A model generated the notes under the pieces. The model did not search any database, was not told where the DNA came from, and saw only the letters and a list, made by a program, of their open reading frames with translations. 64,000 bases of DNA, taken from positions 992,001-1,056,000 of the forward strand of contig NZ_CP063813.1 in the NCBI RefSeq assembly GCF_015277815.1, in the 5' to 3' direction. Source of the stretch: Microbacterium atlanticum (GTDB lineage: Bacteria; Actinomycetota; Actinomycetes; Actinomycetales; Microbacteriaceae). A program made the position numbers and the translations under genes. Below, in pieces: positions 1-8,175 of this stretch (position 1 is its first letter; the number at the start of each line of letters is the position of its first letter).

Positions 1-1548
1 CTCGTCGAACTCCACGAGCAGGTCGGCGAGGGATGCGCCGCGTCCGCGCGCCTCCGCCACCATCCCGAGGATCGCCACGGCCGCCGAGATGCCGTCCTTG
101 TCGCGGACCGTCTCCGGGTTGACGAGGTATCCCAGCGCCTCCTCGAACCCGAACACCATCCCGGGGGCGCGGGAGATCCACTTGAATCCGGTCAGCGTCG
201 CGTGGAAGTCGAGGCCGTAGTGCTCGGCGACGGTCTGCAGTCCCGGCGACGACACCAGCGAGCAGGCGAGCGAAGCCCCGGCGGACGTGCCGTCGGCCGT
301 CGCCAACCGGGCGGCGCGCCACCCCAGCAGCAGGCCGATCTCGTTGCCGGTGAGGCGCCGCCAGCCGCCCTCCGCCGCGTCGTCGGGCAGCGCGACGGCC
401 AGCCGGTCCGCGTCAGGGTCGTTGGCGACGATCAGCTCCGCGCCGGAGTCGCGCGCGACCTCGAACGCGAGGTCCATCGCGCCGGGCTCCTCAGGATTGG
501 GGAAGGCCACGGTCGGGAACCGGCCGTCGGGCTCGAGCTGCGCTGTCACCGGCACCGGGGCGGGGTAGCCCGCGGTCTCGAGGATGCGCGAGAAGGTCTC
601 CCATCCGACGCCGTGCATGGCGGTGTACACCCAGGCGAGGCCCTCGGCCCCGGGCGGCGCCGGAGCCACCGCCGCCGTCGCCGCGATGTACTCCTCGACG
701 ACCGCCTCGGTCGCCAGCTCGAAGCCCAGCGAGCGGGGGATGGTCGAGACGTCGCCTGCGTCGGCGATGCGCTGGATGTGCGCGGCGATCTCGGCGTCGG
801 CGGGCGACACGATCTGCGAGCCGTCGTCGTCGCCGCCGAGGTACACCTTGTAGCCGTTGTCGTCCGGCGGGTTGTGGCTGGCGGTGACCATGACGCCGGC
901 CGCCGCGCCGAGGTGGCGGACGGCGAAGGCCAGGACGGGGGTCGGCAGCAGGCGCGGCAGCAGGATGGCGCGCAGGCCCGCGCCGGCGAAGATCTCGGCG
1001 GAGTCCCGTGCGAAGACGTCGGAGTTGCGGCGGCCGTCGTAGCCGATGACGACGATGGGCGCATCGTCGAGGATGCCGGGGATCTGCGGACCCTCGGCCT
1101 CGAGCGCGTCCGGTGACGGCGCGTCGGTGAGCGCCGCGGCCGACGTGCCGGCGGGGGGTCGATCGGCCGCGGCGGGAGCGTCCGCGGCGAGAGGAGGCAT
1201 CCCGGCCCGTTCCCGGACGTACGCAGCGAGACCGGCGGCCGCCTGCGCCACCAGCACGCGGTTCATGCGGTTGCTCCCGGCGCCGAGCGCGCCGCGCAGA
1301 CCCGCCGTGCCGAACGCCAGCCGAGTCGCGAACCGGTCGGCGAGGTCGTCGGCCGCACCGGCGTCGCCCGCCTCGGCGGCCTCGACCAGAGCGCGCAGCT
1401 CGGCGCGCGTGTCGGCGTCGGGGTCCTGTGCCATCCACGCGCGCGCGCGGGCGAGGACGGCGGCGGGGTCGTCGGCTCCGGCGGGGACCTGGTCGGGTGC
1501 CGGCTCCTGGACGTCCGGGCTCGCGGCCGGCACCTCCTCGCCGTTCAC
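1..1548 (-). CDS. pmmB: Phosphomannomutase/phosphoglucomutase family protein (partial, C-terminus beyond window)
   Basis: Alpha-D-phosphohexomutase that moves phosphate between C1 and C6 of a hexose phosphate, feeding sugar-nucleotide synthesis in the cytosol. The reading frame gives 516 residues from a GTG at 1548 and runs off the left edge; the family is usually about 550-580 aa, so roughly 40-60 residues are missing. Visible signatures are the phosphoserine loop TASHNP with Ser224, the metal loop DPDADR near residue 376 and the sugar-binding loop GFEEALGY near 466. The GTG overlaps the stop of the upstream phosphorylase gene by 4 bases, so the two are probably co-translated. A 40-residue Ala/Pro-rich insert near residue 90 is poorly conserved in type. 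Substrate preference (mannose or glucose) cannot be read from sequence alone. Confidence 0.9.
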   Translation of the reverse strand, partial: MNGEEVPAASPDVQEPAPDQVPAGADDPAAVLARARAWMAQDPDADTRAELRALVEAAEAGDAGAADDLADRFATRLAFGTAGLRGALGAGSNRMNRVLVAQAAAGLAAYVRERAGMPPLAADAPAAADRPPAGTSAAALTDAPSPDALEAEGPQIPGILDDAPIVVIGYDGRRNSDVFARDSAEIFAGAGLRAILLPRLLPTPVLAFAVRHLGAAAGVMVTASHNPPDDNGYKVYLGGDDDGSQIVSPADAEIAAHIQRIADAGDVSTIPRSLGFELATEAVVEEYIAATAAVAPAPPGAEGLAWVYTAMHGVGWETFSRILETAGYPAPVPVTAQLEPDGRFPTVAFPNPEEPGAMDLAFEVARDSGAELIVANDPDADRLAVALPDDAAEGGWRRLTGNEIGLLLGWRAARLATADGTSAGASLACSLVSSPGLQTVAEHYGLDFHATLTGFKWISRAPGMVFGFEEALGYLVNPETVRDKDGISAAVAILGMVAEARGRGASLADLLVEFDE

Positions 1549-2378
1549 AGTGCGCCGATCACGCGGGCGAGCAGGGACGAGATCCTCGGCTCGGCCTCCC
1601 GGCCGGCGTCGATGACCTCCTGGTGGCTGAGCGGGGTCTTCTGGATGCCCGCGGCCATGTTGGTGATGAGCGAGAAGCCGAGGATCTCCATGCCCGCCTG
1701 CCGCGCGGCGATCGCCTCGAGCGCCGTCGACATGCCGACGATGTGCCCGCCGAAGGTCTTGACCATCTGCACCTCCGCGGGCGTCTCGTACTGCGGCCCG
1801 CGGAACTGGCAGTACACGCCCTCGTCCAATGTCGGCTCGATCGACCGCGCGAGATCGCGCAGGCGCATCGAGTACAGGTCGGTGAGATCGATGAACGTCG
1901 CCCCCTCGAGGGGGGTGTCGCCGGTGAGGTTGATGTGGTCGCTGATCAGCACCGCGCGCCCCGGCGACCAGGTGTGCCGGATGCCGCCCGCGCCGTTGGT
2001 GAGCACCATCGTGCGCGCACCGGTCGCTGCGGCGGTGCGCACGCTGTGCACGACCCGGCGGACGCCGTGTCCCTCGTAATAGTGCGTGCGGGCTCCGATG
2101 ACGAGCACGCGGCGCCCCTTGGGGGTGGCGATGCTGCGGAGGGTGCCGACGTGGCCCGCGAGGGCCGGGGCGCTGAAGCCGGTCACCTCCGTGGCGGGGA
2201 ACGTCGAGGTCGTCTCGCCGAGCAGCTCGGCGGCCTTGCCCCAGCCGCTGCCGAGGGTCAGCGCGATGTCGTGGCGCTCGACTCCGGTGATGCGGGCGAT
2301 GTCCTCGGCGGCAGCCGCCGCGACCTCGAACGGGTCTGCGGCGGGGTCGTCGAGGGGATTGCCGGTGGTGTCTGACAT
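1545..2378 (-). CDS. punA: Purine nucleoside phosphorylase (trimeric class)
   Basis: Phosphorolysis of purine (deoxy)nucleosides to base plus (deoxy)ribose-1-phosphate in purine salvage. The 277-residue protein has the trimeric PNP motifs: phosphate loop LGSGWG at 42-47, HYYEGH at 99-104, LTNGAGG at 126-132, GPQYETPAE with Glu198, GMSTALEA at 215-222 and ITNMAAG with Asn240. Length is normal for the family. The ATG at 2378 sits 6 nt after a TAAAGT -10 box, so transcription probably begins at the start codon. The mutase gene follows with a 4-base overlap. A ribose-1-phosphate-producing enzyme next to a phosphohexomutase is a common actinobacterial pairing. deoD is an alternative name. Confidence 0.95.
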   Translation of the reverse strand: MSDTTGNPLDDPAADPFEVAAAAAEDIARITGVERHDIALTLGSGWGKAAELLGETTSTFPATEVTGFSAPALAGHVGTLRSIATPKGRRVLVIGARTHYYEGHGVRRVVHSVRTAAATGARTMVLTNGAGGIRHTWSPGRAVLISDHINLTGDTPLEGATFIDLTDLYSMRLRDLARSIEPTLDEGVYCQFRGPQYETPAEVQMVKTFGGHIVGMSTALEAIAARQAGMEILGFSLITNMAAGIQKTPLSHQEVIDAGREAEPRISSLLARVIGAL

Positions 2379-2384
2379 GTCACC

Positions 2385-2390
2385 ACTTTA
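2385..2390 (-). promoter_or_regulatory. -10 box TAAAGT of punA (leaderless)
   Basis: Minus-strand TAAAGT ends 6 nt before the ATG at 2378, placing the predicted transcription start on the start codon itself. There is no Shine-Dalgarno sequence. Confidence 0.55.
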
Positions 2391-2492
2391 GGAATGAGCG
2401 GCGGTCAGAGCCAACGGTGCCTCCGGCGGCCCCGCCCGGGAGTGTCGCAAGGGATTCGTGCCCGGCGCTTTGCGCAGGCAAGAATGGAACCC

Positions 2493-3941
2493 ATGTCGAT
2501 CAGCTTCGAGCGCACGCAGAGCGTCGCCATCATCGGCGGCGGACCGGGCGGGTACGAGGCGGCCCTGGCGGCCGCGCAGCTCGGGGCCGAGGTGACGGTG
2601 GTCGAACGGGCAGGCATCGGCGGCTCCGCGGTCATCACCGACGTCGTGCCGTCCAAATCCCTCATCGCCACCGCCGATGCGGCCGTCGCGATCGCCGGAG
2701 CGGGCGACCTCGGGGTGCAGCTGTTCGCCAAGGGCAAGGACGGCAAGCCGCTGAAGCCCGAGATCGCGATCAACCTCGCCGCGGTCAACAAGCGCCTCCT
2801 CACCCTGGCCCGCCAGCAGTCCGACGACATGCGCGCCACGCTCGCCGAAGCGGGCGTGCGCATCATCTCGGGCCACGGCCGCCTCGAGGGCGACGACGCG
2901 GTCGTCGTGTCGACCGGTCCCGGCGGGACCGATTTCGACCGGATCGAGGCCGACACGCTCGTGGTCTCGACGGGGTCCTCGCCCCGCGTGCTGCCGTCGG
3001 CCATGCCCGACGGGGAGCGCATCCTCACCTGGACGCAGCTCTACAACATGTCCGCGATCCCGGAGCACCTGATCGTCGTCGGCTCCGGCGTGACCGGCGC
3101 GGAGTTCGCCGGCGCCTACATGAACCTCGGCGCTCAGGTCACGCTGGTCTCGAGCCGCGACCAGGTGCTGCCGGGCGAGGACAAGGACGCCGCGGCCGTG
3201 CTCGAGCGCGTGTTCCAGCGCGGCGGCATGAAGCTCCTGCAGAAGTCGCGGGCCGACAAGGTGGAGAACACCGGCGACCGCGTCGTGGTGACGCTGTCCG
3301 ACGGCAGCACCGTCGAGGGCAGCCACTGCCTCATGGCGGTCGGATCGATCCCGAACACCGCGGGCATCGGCCTCGAGGAGGCGGGCGTCCAGATGACCGA
3401 GTCCGGCCACATCCAGGTCAATCGCGTCGCGCGCACCTCGGTGCCCAACATCTACGCCGCGGGCGACTGCACCACGTTCGTTCCGCTCGCGTCGGTCGCC
3501 TCGATGCAGGGCCGCACCGCCGTCTTCCATGCGCTGGGCGACATCGTGATCCCGCTCGAGCGCAGGCGCATCACGTCGAACATCTTCACCGCGCCCGAGA
3601 TCGCCACCATCGGGTGGCAGGAGCACGACATCGCGGGCGGCCACGTCCAGGGCGTCGTGCACAAGCTCCCGCTGGCGGCCAACGCCCGCGCGAAGATGAT
3701 GGGCGTCAAGGACGGCTTCGTGAAGCTCATCGCCCGCGAGGGCAGCGGCACCGTCATCGGCGGCGTCATCGTGGCCCCCCGGGCGTCGGAGCTCATCTAC
3801 CCCATCGCGATCGCCGTGGAGCGCCGCCTCACCGTCGACCAGGTCTCCCGCGTCTTCGCGGTCTACCCGTCGCTGTCGGGGAGCATCACGGATGCCGCGC
3901 GCGCGATGCACGTCGTCGACCACAACATCTACGGCGGCTGA
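2493..3941 (+). CDS. lpdA: LpdA-like NAD(P)H:quinone oxidoreductase (lacks the redox disulfide)
   Basis: Flavoprotein of the two-dinucleotide-fold disulfide reductase family, 482 aa from the ATG at 2493 (2484 is also possible). The FAD motif GGGPGGYEAA is at the N-terminus, and a second nucleotide motif GSGVTGAEF and the ATG-like AAGDCT segment follow. Where lipoamide dehydrogenases have CxxxxC, this protein has GGSAVITDVVPSK with no cysteine, and the C-terminal His-Glu pair is replaced by YPSLSGSITDAARAM. This matches M. tuberculosis LpdA (Rv3303c), described as a quinone reductase and not a lipoamide dehydrogenase. It is divergent from punA and probably has its own weak AAGAAT -10 box 7 nt before the start. 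It likely passes electrons to quinones or detoxifies them at the membrane. Confidence 0.88.
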   Translation: MSISFERTQSVAIIGGGPGGYEAALAAAQLGAEVTVVERAGIGGSAVITDVVPSKSLIATADAAVAIAGAGDLGVQLFAKGKDGKPLKPEIAINLAAVNKRLLTLARQQSDDMRATLAEAGVRIISGHGRLEGDDAVVVSTGPGGTDFDRIEADTLVVSTGSSPRVLPSAMPDGERILTWTQLYNMSAIPEHLIVVGSGVTGAEFAGAYMNLGAQVTLVSSRDQVLPGEDKDAAAVLERVFQRGGMKLLQKSRADKVENTGDRVVVTLSDGSTVEGSHCLMAVGSIPNTAGIGLEEAGVQMTESGHIQVNRVARTSVPNIYAAGDCTTFVPLASVASMQGRTAVFHALGDIVIPLERRRITSNIFTAPEIATIGWQEHDIAGGHVQGVVHKLPLAANARAKMMGVKDGFVKLIAREGSGTVIGGVIVAPRASELIYPIAIAVERRLTVDQVSRVFAVYPSLSGSITDAARAMHVVDHNIYGG

Positions 3942-3971
3942 CGCCGAGCCTCTCCCGCCGAGTGCACGGGC

Positions 3972-4001
3972 TCCCGCCCGATGCACGGAGTGCGGGCGGG
4001 A
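3972..4001 (+). terminator. Hairpin after lpdA
   Basis: TCCCGCCCG (3972-3980) and CGGGCGGGA (3993-4001) form a 9-bp GC stem with a 12-nt loop, 30 nt after the lpdA stop. No U-tract follows, as is usual in high-GC actinobacteria. Confidence 0.55.
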
Positions 4002-4066
4002 AGACGCCGTGCGCTCGGCGCGACGTCGCGCATTCGGAGGTCGACGCGCGCGCAGCAGTGAGGGAT

Positions 4067-4091
4067 CGGATGCCTCGGAGCGAGGCATCCG
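4067..4091. terminator. Bidirectional hairpin between lpdA and accA3
   Basis: CGGATGCCTC (4067-4076) and GAGGCATCCG (4082-4091) make a perfect 10-bp stem with a 5-nt loop. It lies between two convergent genes and ends 3 nt before the accA3 stop codon, so it could terminate transcripts from both sides. Confidence 0.65.
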
Positions 4092-4094
4092 GCG

Positions 4095-5861
4095 TCAGGA
4101 GATCGTCAGGAGCTGGTGGCCGGCCGAGACCGTCGTGCCGGGGTCGGCGTTGATGGCGCCGATGACGCCGTCCTTGTGGGCCTGGATGGGCTGCTCCATC
4201 TTCATCGCCTCGAGCACCACGACGAGGTCGCCCTTGACGACCTGCTGGCCCTCCTCGACGGCAACCTTGACCACGGTCGCCTGCATCGGCGACTTCACCG
4301 CGTTGCCCGACGCGCCGGCGACGACCGAGGGGGAGTGCGAGCGGCGCGACGGCGGGACGGCCGCCGGGCGCCCCGCGACGCCGACGGGCGCGACGACCCG
4401 GTCGGGAAGGCTCACCTCGAGGCGCTTGCCCGCGACCTCGACGACCACCGTGTGGCGCGCCTCGGCCGGGCTGGGCTCGCTGAGCTCACCGTCCCACGGC
4501 GCGATGTCGTTCACGAACTGGGTCTCGATCCACCGGGTGTAGACCCCGAACTCGCCGTCCTCTGCGGTGAAGGCGGGGTCGCGCACCACCGCGCGGTGGA
4601 ACGGGAGCACAGTGGGAAGACCCGACACCTCGAATTCGTCCAGCGCACGTCGCGACCGCTCCAGCGCCTCGGCGCGGTCCCGGCCGGTGACGATGATCTT
4701 CGCGAGCAGCGAGTCGAAGGAGCCCGAGACGCTGTCGCCGGCGGTCACGCCGGAGTCCAGCCGGATGCCGGGGCCGCCGAAGGTCTTGAAGACGTGGATG
4801 GGTCCGGGCTGCGGGAGGAAGCCGCGCCCCGGGTCCTCGCCGTTGATGCGGAACTCGATCGAGTGCCCGTCGGCGACCGGGTCGTCGTAGCCGAGCTCCT
4901 CGCCCTCGGCCAGGCGGAACTGCTCGCGCACGAGGTCGATCCCGGTGACCTCCTCCGAGACCGGGTGCTCGACCTGCAGGCGCGTGTTCACCTCGAGGAA
5001 CGAGATGGTGCCGTCGGCGCCGATGAGGAACTCGCACGTGCCCGCGCCGACGTAGCCGACCTCCTTGAGGATCGCCTTCGAGGCGTCGTACAGCGTCCGG
5101 TTCTGCTCGTCGGTGAGGAACGGCGCCGGCGCCTCTTCGACCAGCTTCTGGTGGCGGCGCTGCAGCGAGCAGTCGCGCGTCGAGATGACGACGACGTTGC
5201 CCGCGGCATCCGCGAGGCACTGCGTCTCGACGTGGCGGGGCTTGTCGAGGTACTTCTCGACGAAGCACTCGCCGCGGCCGAAGGCGGTGATGGCCTCGCG
5301 CGTCGCCGAGTCGAACATCTCGGGGACCTCGTCGATGGTGCGGGCGACCTTCAGGCCGCGGCCGCCGCCGCCGTACGCCGCCTTGATGGCGATCGGGAGA
5401 CCCACCGACTCGGCGAACGCGACGACCTCGTCGGCGCCCGAGACGGGGCCCGGGGTCCCGGGGGCGAGGGGCGCGCCCACCTTCTCGGCGACGGCGCGGG
5501 CGGTCACCTTGTCGCCGAGCGCCTCGATGGCCTCGGGCGACGGGCCGATCCACACCAGCCCGGCACCGATCACGGCGCGCGCGAAGTCGGCGTTCTCGGC
5601 CAGGAACCCGTAGCCCGGGTGCACGGCGTCGGCGCCCGAGCGGCGGGCCACCGACAGGATCTTGTCGATCGACAGGTAGGTCTCGGCGCTCGTCGAGCCG
5701 TCGAGCGCGTACGCCTCGTCGGCGAGGCGGGCGTGCATCGCATCGCGGTCCTGGTCGGCGTACACGGCGACCGAGGACTTCCCCGCGTCGCGGGCGGCGC
5801 GGATGACGCGGACGGCGATCTCGCCGCGGTTGGCAACGAGAACCTTGGCGATCTGAGGCAT
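4095..5861 (-). CDS. accA3: Acyl-CoA carboxylase alpha subunit (biotin carboxylase + BCCP)
   Basis: Carboxylates its own biotin using ATP and bicarbonate, then hands CO2 to the beta subunit to make malonyl-CoA or methylmalonyl-CoA for fatty acid synthesis. It has 588 residues from the ATG at 5861: biotin carboxylase N-domain ([13 protein letters not shown] at the start), ATP-grasp with the glycine loop GGGGRGLK, biotin carboxylase C-domain, a Pro/Arg-rich linker, and a biotinyl domain with EAMKME whose biotin lysine is about residue 554. The size matches actinobacterial AccA3. TAGGCT lies 7 nt before the ATG, so the message is probably leaderless. Its likely partners AccD and AccE are encoded 6 kb away at 11.5-13.3 kb, and the biotin ligase at 15.8 kb. 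Confidence 0.95.
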   Translation of the reverse strand: MPQIAKVLVANRGEIAVRVIRAARDAGKSSVAVYADQDRDAMHARLADEAYALDGSTSAETYLSIDKILSVARRSGADAVHPGYGFLAENADFARAVIGAGLVWIGPSPEAIEALGDKVTARAVAEKVGAPLAPGTPGPVSGADEVVAFAESVGLPIAIKAAYGGGGRGLKVARTIDEVPEMFDSATREAITAFGRGECFVEKYLDKPRHVETQCLADAAGNVVVISTRDCSLQRRHQKLVEEAPAPFLTDEQNRTLYDASKAILKEVGYVGAGTCEFLIGADGTISFLEVNTRLQVEHPVSEEVTGIDLVREQFRLAEGEELGYDDPVADGHSIEFRINGEDPGRGFLPQPGPIHVFKTFGGPGIRLDSGVTAGDSVSGSFDSLLAKIIVTGRDRAEALERSRRALDEFEVSGLPTVLPFHRAVVRDPAFTAEDGEFGVYTRWIETQFVNDIAPWDGELSEPSPAEARHTVVVEVAGKRLEVSLPDRVVAPVGVAGRPAAVPPSRRSHSPSVVAGASGNAVKSPMQATVVKVAVEEGQQVVKGDLVVVLEAMKMEQPIQAHKDGVIGAINADPGTTVSAGHQLLTIS

Positions 5862-5868
5862 GAGTGCC

Positions 5869-5874
5869 AGCCTA
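5869..5874 (-). promoter_or_regulatory. -10 box TAGGCT of accA3
   Basis: Minus-strand TAGGCT with a 7-nt gap to the ATG at 5861 puts the predicted start site on, or one base from, the start codon. Confidence 0.55.
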
Positions 5875-5973
5875 CCGACGGCACCGCGGGGGCTTTTGAG
5901 CGGTTCATACAAGAACCGACCAGAAACGTGGGATTCCTACTACAACCTGCAGGGGGCCCGCGTGCCGTGCTCC

Positions 5974-6651
5974 CTACCGTGCGGAGGTCTCCTCGAGCGA
6001 GGGATCCGTCGTGTTCCACAGCGACGTCCACTCGACGCCGAGTTCGCGCACCAGCGCCCGCAGCGTCGCCACCGACATGCCGACCACGGTGGAGGGGTCG
6101 CCCTCCACGCGCGAGATGAAGGCGCCGCCGAGACTGTCGACGGTGAACGCGCCCGCCACGTGCAGCGGCTCGCCGGTGCCGACGTACGCCTCGATCTCGG
6201 CATCCGTCATGTCATCGACGAAGGAGACGGATGCCTCGGCGGTGGCGTGCACCTCGTGCGGCGCGCGATCAGGGCAGACGCGCACGACGGCATGCCCGGA
6301 GTGCAGCACGCCGGTACGACCCCGCATCGCCTGCCAGCGGGCGCGGGCGTTCTCGTGCGTGTAGGGCTTGCCCAGCACCTCGCCGTCGAGCTCGAACATC
6401 GAGTCCCCGCCGATCACGATGCCGTCGAAGTCGGGGATGTCGTCCCGCAGCCGCGCGGCGACGTCCGCCGCCTTGCGGCGGGCGAGGAGGAGGACATGCT
6501 CGTCGGGGGCGAGCGTGCGCGCCTCCGCGGTCTCGACGGCGGCGATCACCGCCTCCTCGTCGACATCGGGGGCGAGCGTCAGCGGGCGGATGCCGAACTG
6601 ACGCAGCAGCATCAGCCGGGCGGGCGAGGTCGAGGCGAGGCAGACGCGCAT
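5974..6651 (-). CDS. maf: Maf-like nucleoside triphosphate pyrophosphatase
   Basis: House-cleaning pyrophosphatase of the Maf/HAM1 fold that hydrolyses (modified) nucleoside triphosphates. The 225-residue protein opens with the Maf signature ASTSPAR and contains GGDSMFELDG, GKPYTHENARARW and YVGTGEPLHVAGAF, in the usual order. Length is normal for actinobacterial Maf. The conserved ADT-type acidic motif appears here as GDS, with the catalytic Asp retained. It lies 112 bp upstream of accA3 on the same strand but has its own TACGGT -10 box 6 nt before the ATG. The same gene sits beside acyl-CoA carboxylase genes in Mycobacterium. Which nucleotide it prefers cannot be told from the sequence. Confidence 0.9.
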   Translation of the reverse strand: MRVCLASTSPARLMLLRQFGIRPLTLAPDVDEEAVIAAVETAEARTLAPDEHVLLLARRKAADVAARLRDDIPDFDGIVIGGDSMFELDGEVLGKPYTHENARARWQAMRGRTGVLHSGHAVVRVCPDRAPHEVHATAEASVSFVDDMTDAEIEAYVGTGEPLHVAGAFTVDSLGGAFISRVEGDPSTVVGMSVATLRALVRELGVEWTSLWNTTDPSLEETSAR

Positions 6652-6657
6652 GCGTCC

Positions 6658-6663
6658 ACCGTA
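6658..6663 (-). promoter_or_regulatory. -10 box TACGGT of maf
   Basis: Minus-strand TACGGT with a 6-nt gap to the ATG at 6651. Its -35 region falls on the outer end of the inverted repeat at 6682-6769. Confidence 0.5.
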
Positions 6664-6681
6664 CGCGGGGCCGGGCGTTCA

Positions 6682-6769
6682 GGATTCAGTCCGCCCGTCC
6701 GGGGGAGGCGGGCGCGCCCGCGGGCTTCCGCGCCCGGTCTCGCCCGGCCCGGACCGGCGGACTGAATCC
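6682..6769. repeat. Long inverted repeat spanning the divergent maf / methyltransferase promoters
   Basis: Outer arms GGATTCAGTCCGCC (6682-6695) and GGCGGACTGAATCC (6756-6769) are exact reverse complements. The match extends inward to 22 bp with one mismatch (6682-6703 against 6748-6769), and the 44-bp centre is almost pure G+C. Each outer end supplies a GAATCC at about the -35 position of the promoter facing outward on that side, so the two promoters have mirror-image upstream sequence. It could be a shared operator or a cruciform/hairpin. Confidence 0.7.
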
Positions 6770-6786
6770 CGAACCGGGCGGCGGCG

Positions 6787-6792
6787 TAGGCT
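6787..6792 (+). promoter_or_regulatory. -10 box TAGGCT of the RNA methyltransferase gene
   Basis: TAGGCT is followed by exactly 6 nt and then the GTG at 6799. A 17-nt spacer back leads to GAATCC (6764-6769), the outer end of the inverted repeat. Confidence 0.6.
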
Positions 6793-6798
6793 CGTCGG

Positions 6799-8166
6799 GT
6801 GAGTGCAACCGGCGACACCCTCGACCTCGACATCACCGGCGTCGCCCACGGCGGCGTCTTCGTCGCCCGGCACGAGGGGCGCGTGGTGTTCGTGCCCGAC
6901 ACGGTGCCCGGCGAGCGGGTCCGCGTGCGGCTGACCGACACCGCCAAGAAGTCGTTCTGGCGCGCCGAGACGCTCGAGGTGCTCGACGCGTCGCCCCACC
7001 GGCAGCTGCACGTGTGGCGCCAGGCCGACGTCGACGTGCCGCCCGAGCAGCGACCCGGCGGCGGCGATTTCGGCCACATCTCGCTCGACCACCAGCGGCG
7101 CCTGAAGCTCGAGGTGCTCCGGGACGCGCTGCACCGGTTCGGCGGCATCGCCGAGCCGGACGCCACCATCACCGGCGCCTTCGCGCCGGCGGGGGCCGGC
7201 GGCGAGGACGCCGACGAGATCGACGGCGAGACGGTCGACGGCACCGCGTGGCGCACCCGGGTGAGCCTGCACGTCGACGCCCTCGGGCGCATCGGACAGT
7301 ACGCCCCCCGCACGCACCGGGTGATCCCGCTCGAAGATCTCCCGTTGGCGACCGCCGCGGTCGAGCGGGCCGCGCTCGCACTCCGCGGCGGAGATCCCGG
7401 GCGCATCGACCTGGTGCAGCCGGCCGACGGCCGCGTCCGGGTGCTGCCGCGTCCCGAAGCGGCGCGGCCGGCAGGGCCGCGCAGCAGCCGCCGCCGACCC
7501 GGTTCCCGCCCGCCGCGGCGCGCAGCGCCGGCTCGCGAGGTGATCGTCGAGAGCGTGGGGGGTCGCGATTTCCGGGTGGATGCCGGCGGGTTCTGGCAGG
7601 TCCACCGCCTGGCCGCGCACACCCTGACGACCACCGTGGCCTCAGCCCTTCGTCGCAGCTCCGGTGACGCACCGGCGGTGGACCCGGACGCCTGGCACCT
7701 CGACCTCTACGGCGGCGTGGGTCTCTTCGCCGCCACCCTGGGTGAGATCGGCGGGCCGGCGACGCGTGTCACGAGCGTCGAGTCGGACCCGGCGGCGACC
7801 GACCATGCGGGCGAGAACCTCGCCGAATGGGTGGGCGCGCGAGCCGAGACGGGGCGGGTCGACCGATGGCTGGCGCGGCTGACGGAGGAGGCATCCGTCT
7901 CCGAACGGGAACGGCTGCGCCGCGGTGTCGTGCTGCTGGACCCGCCGCGCTCGGGAGCCGGCCGCGAGGTCGTCGAGCACATCACGTCCCTGGCGCCCGC
8001 CAGGGTCGTCTACGTCGCCTGCGACCCGGTCGCCCTGGCCCGCGACATCGCGACCTTCCGTTCCGGCGGGTATGAGGTGGCGGGCATCGACGCCCTGGAC
8101 ATCTTCCCCAATTCGCATCATGTCGAGGCCGTGGCAGTCCTCACCCGCACCGATCCGCGCGGATAG
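6799..8166 (+). CDS. TRAM-domain class I SAM-dependent RNA (uracil-C5) methyltransferase
   Basis: Member of the RumA/TrmA family that methylates C5 of uridine in rRNA or tRNA. The 455-residue protein starts at GTG 6799 with a TRAM RNA-binding domain (about 1-65). The methyltransferase core has GGFWQVH, motif I DLYGGVGLFA, motif IV LLDPPRSGAG and YVACDPVALARD with the catalytic Cys408. The four cysteines that hold the iron-sulfur cluster in RumA are not present. A 35-residue Arg/Pro-rich low-complexity insert at about 215-250 interrupts the central region. Transcription looks leaderless. The target base cannot be assigned from sequence. The response regulator gene starts 9 nt downstream but has its own -10 box. 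Confidence 0.88.
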   Translation: MSATGDTLDLDITGVAHGGVFVARHEGRVVFVPDTVPGERVRVRLTDTAKKSFWRAETLEVLDASPHRQLHVWRQADVDVPPEQRPGGGDFGHISLDHQRRLKLEVLRDALHRFGGIAEPDATITGAFAPAGAGGEDADEIDGETVDGTAWRTRVSLHVDALGRIGQYAPRTHRVIPLEDLPLATAAVERAALALRGGDPGRIDLVQPADGRVRVLPRPEAARPAGPRSSRRRPGSRPPRRAAPAREVIVESVGGRDFRVDAGGFWQVHRLAAHTLTTTVASALRRSSGDAPAVDPDAWHLDLYGGVGLFAATLGEIGGPATRVTSVESDPAATDHAGENLAEWVGARAETGRVDRWLARLTEEASVSERERLRRGVVLLDPPRSGAGREVVEHITSLAPARVVYVACDPVALARDIATFRSGGYEVAGIDALDIFPNSHHVEAVAVLTRTDPRG

Positions 8167-8169
8167 GCT
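8164..8169 (+). promoter_or_regulatory. -10 box TAGGCT of the response-regulator operon
   Basis: TAGGCT overlaps the methyltransferase stop codon (the TAG is shared) and is followed by 6 nt and the ATG at 8176, giving a leaderless start for the signalling operon. Confidence 0.6.
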
Positions 8170-8175
8170 GGCCGC

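Noticed and set aside
202..1438. Long open frames on both strands over the phosphohexomutase gene
   Set aside because: They are Arg/Ala/Gly-rich shadows caused by high GC. The real protein is in the third minus frame, with TASHNP, DPDADR and GFEEALGY.
3941..4095. A small gene between lpdA and accA3
   Set aside because: The 153-bp gap contains two inverted repeats and stop codons in the readable frames; it is best explained by terminators.
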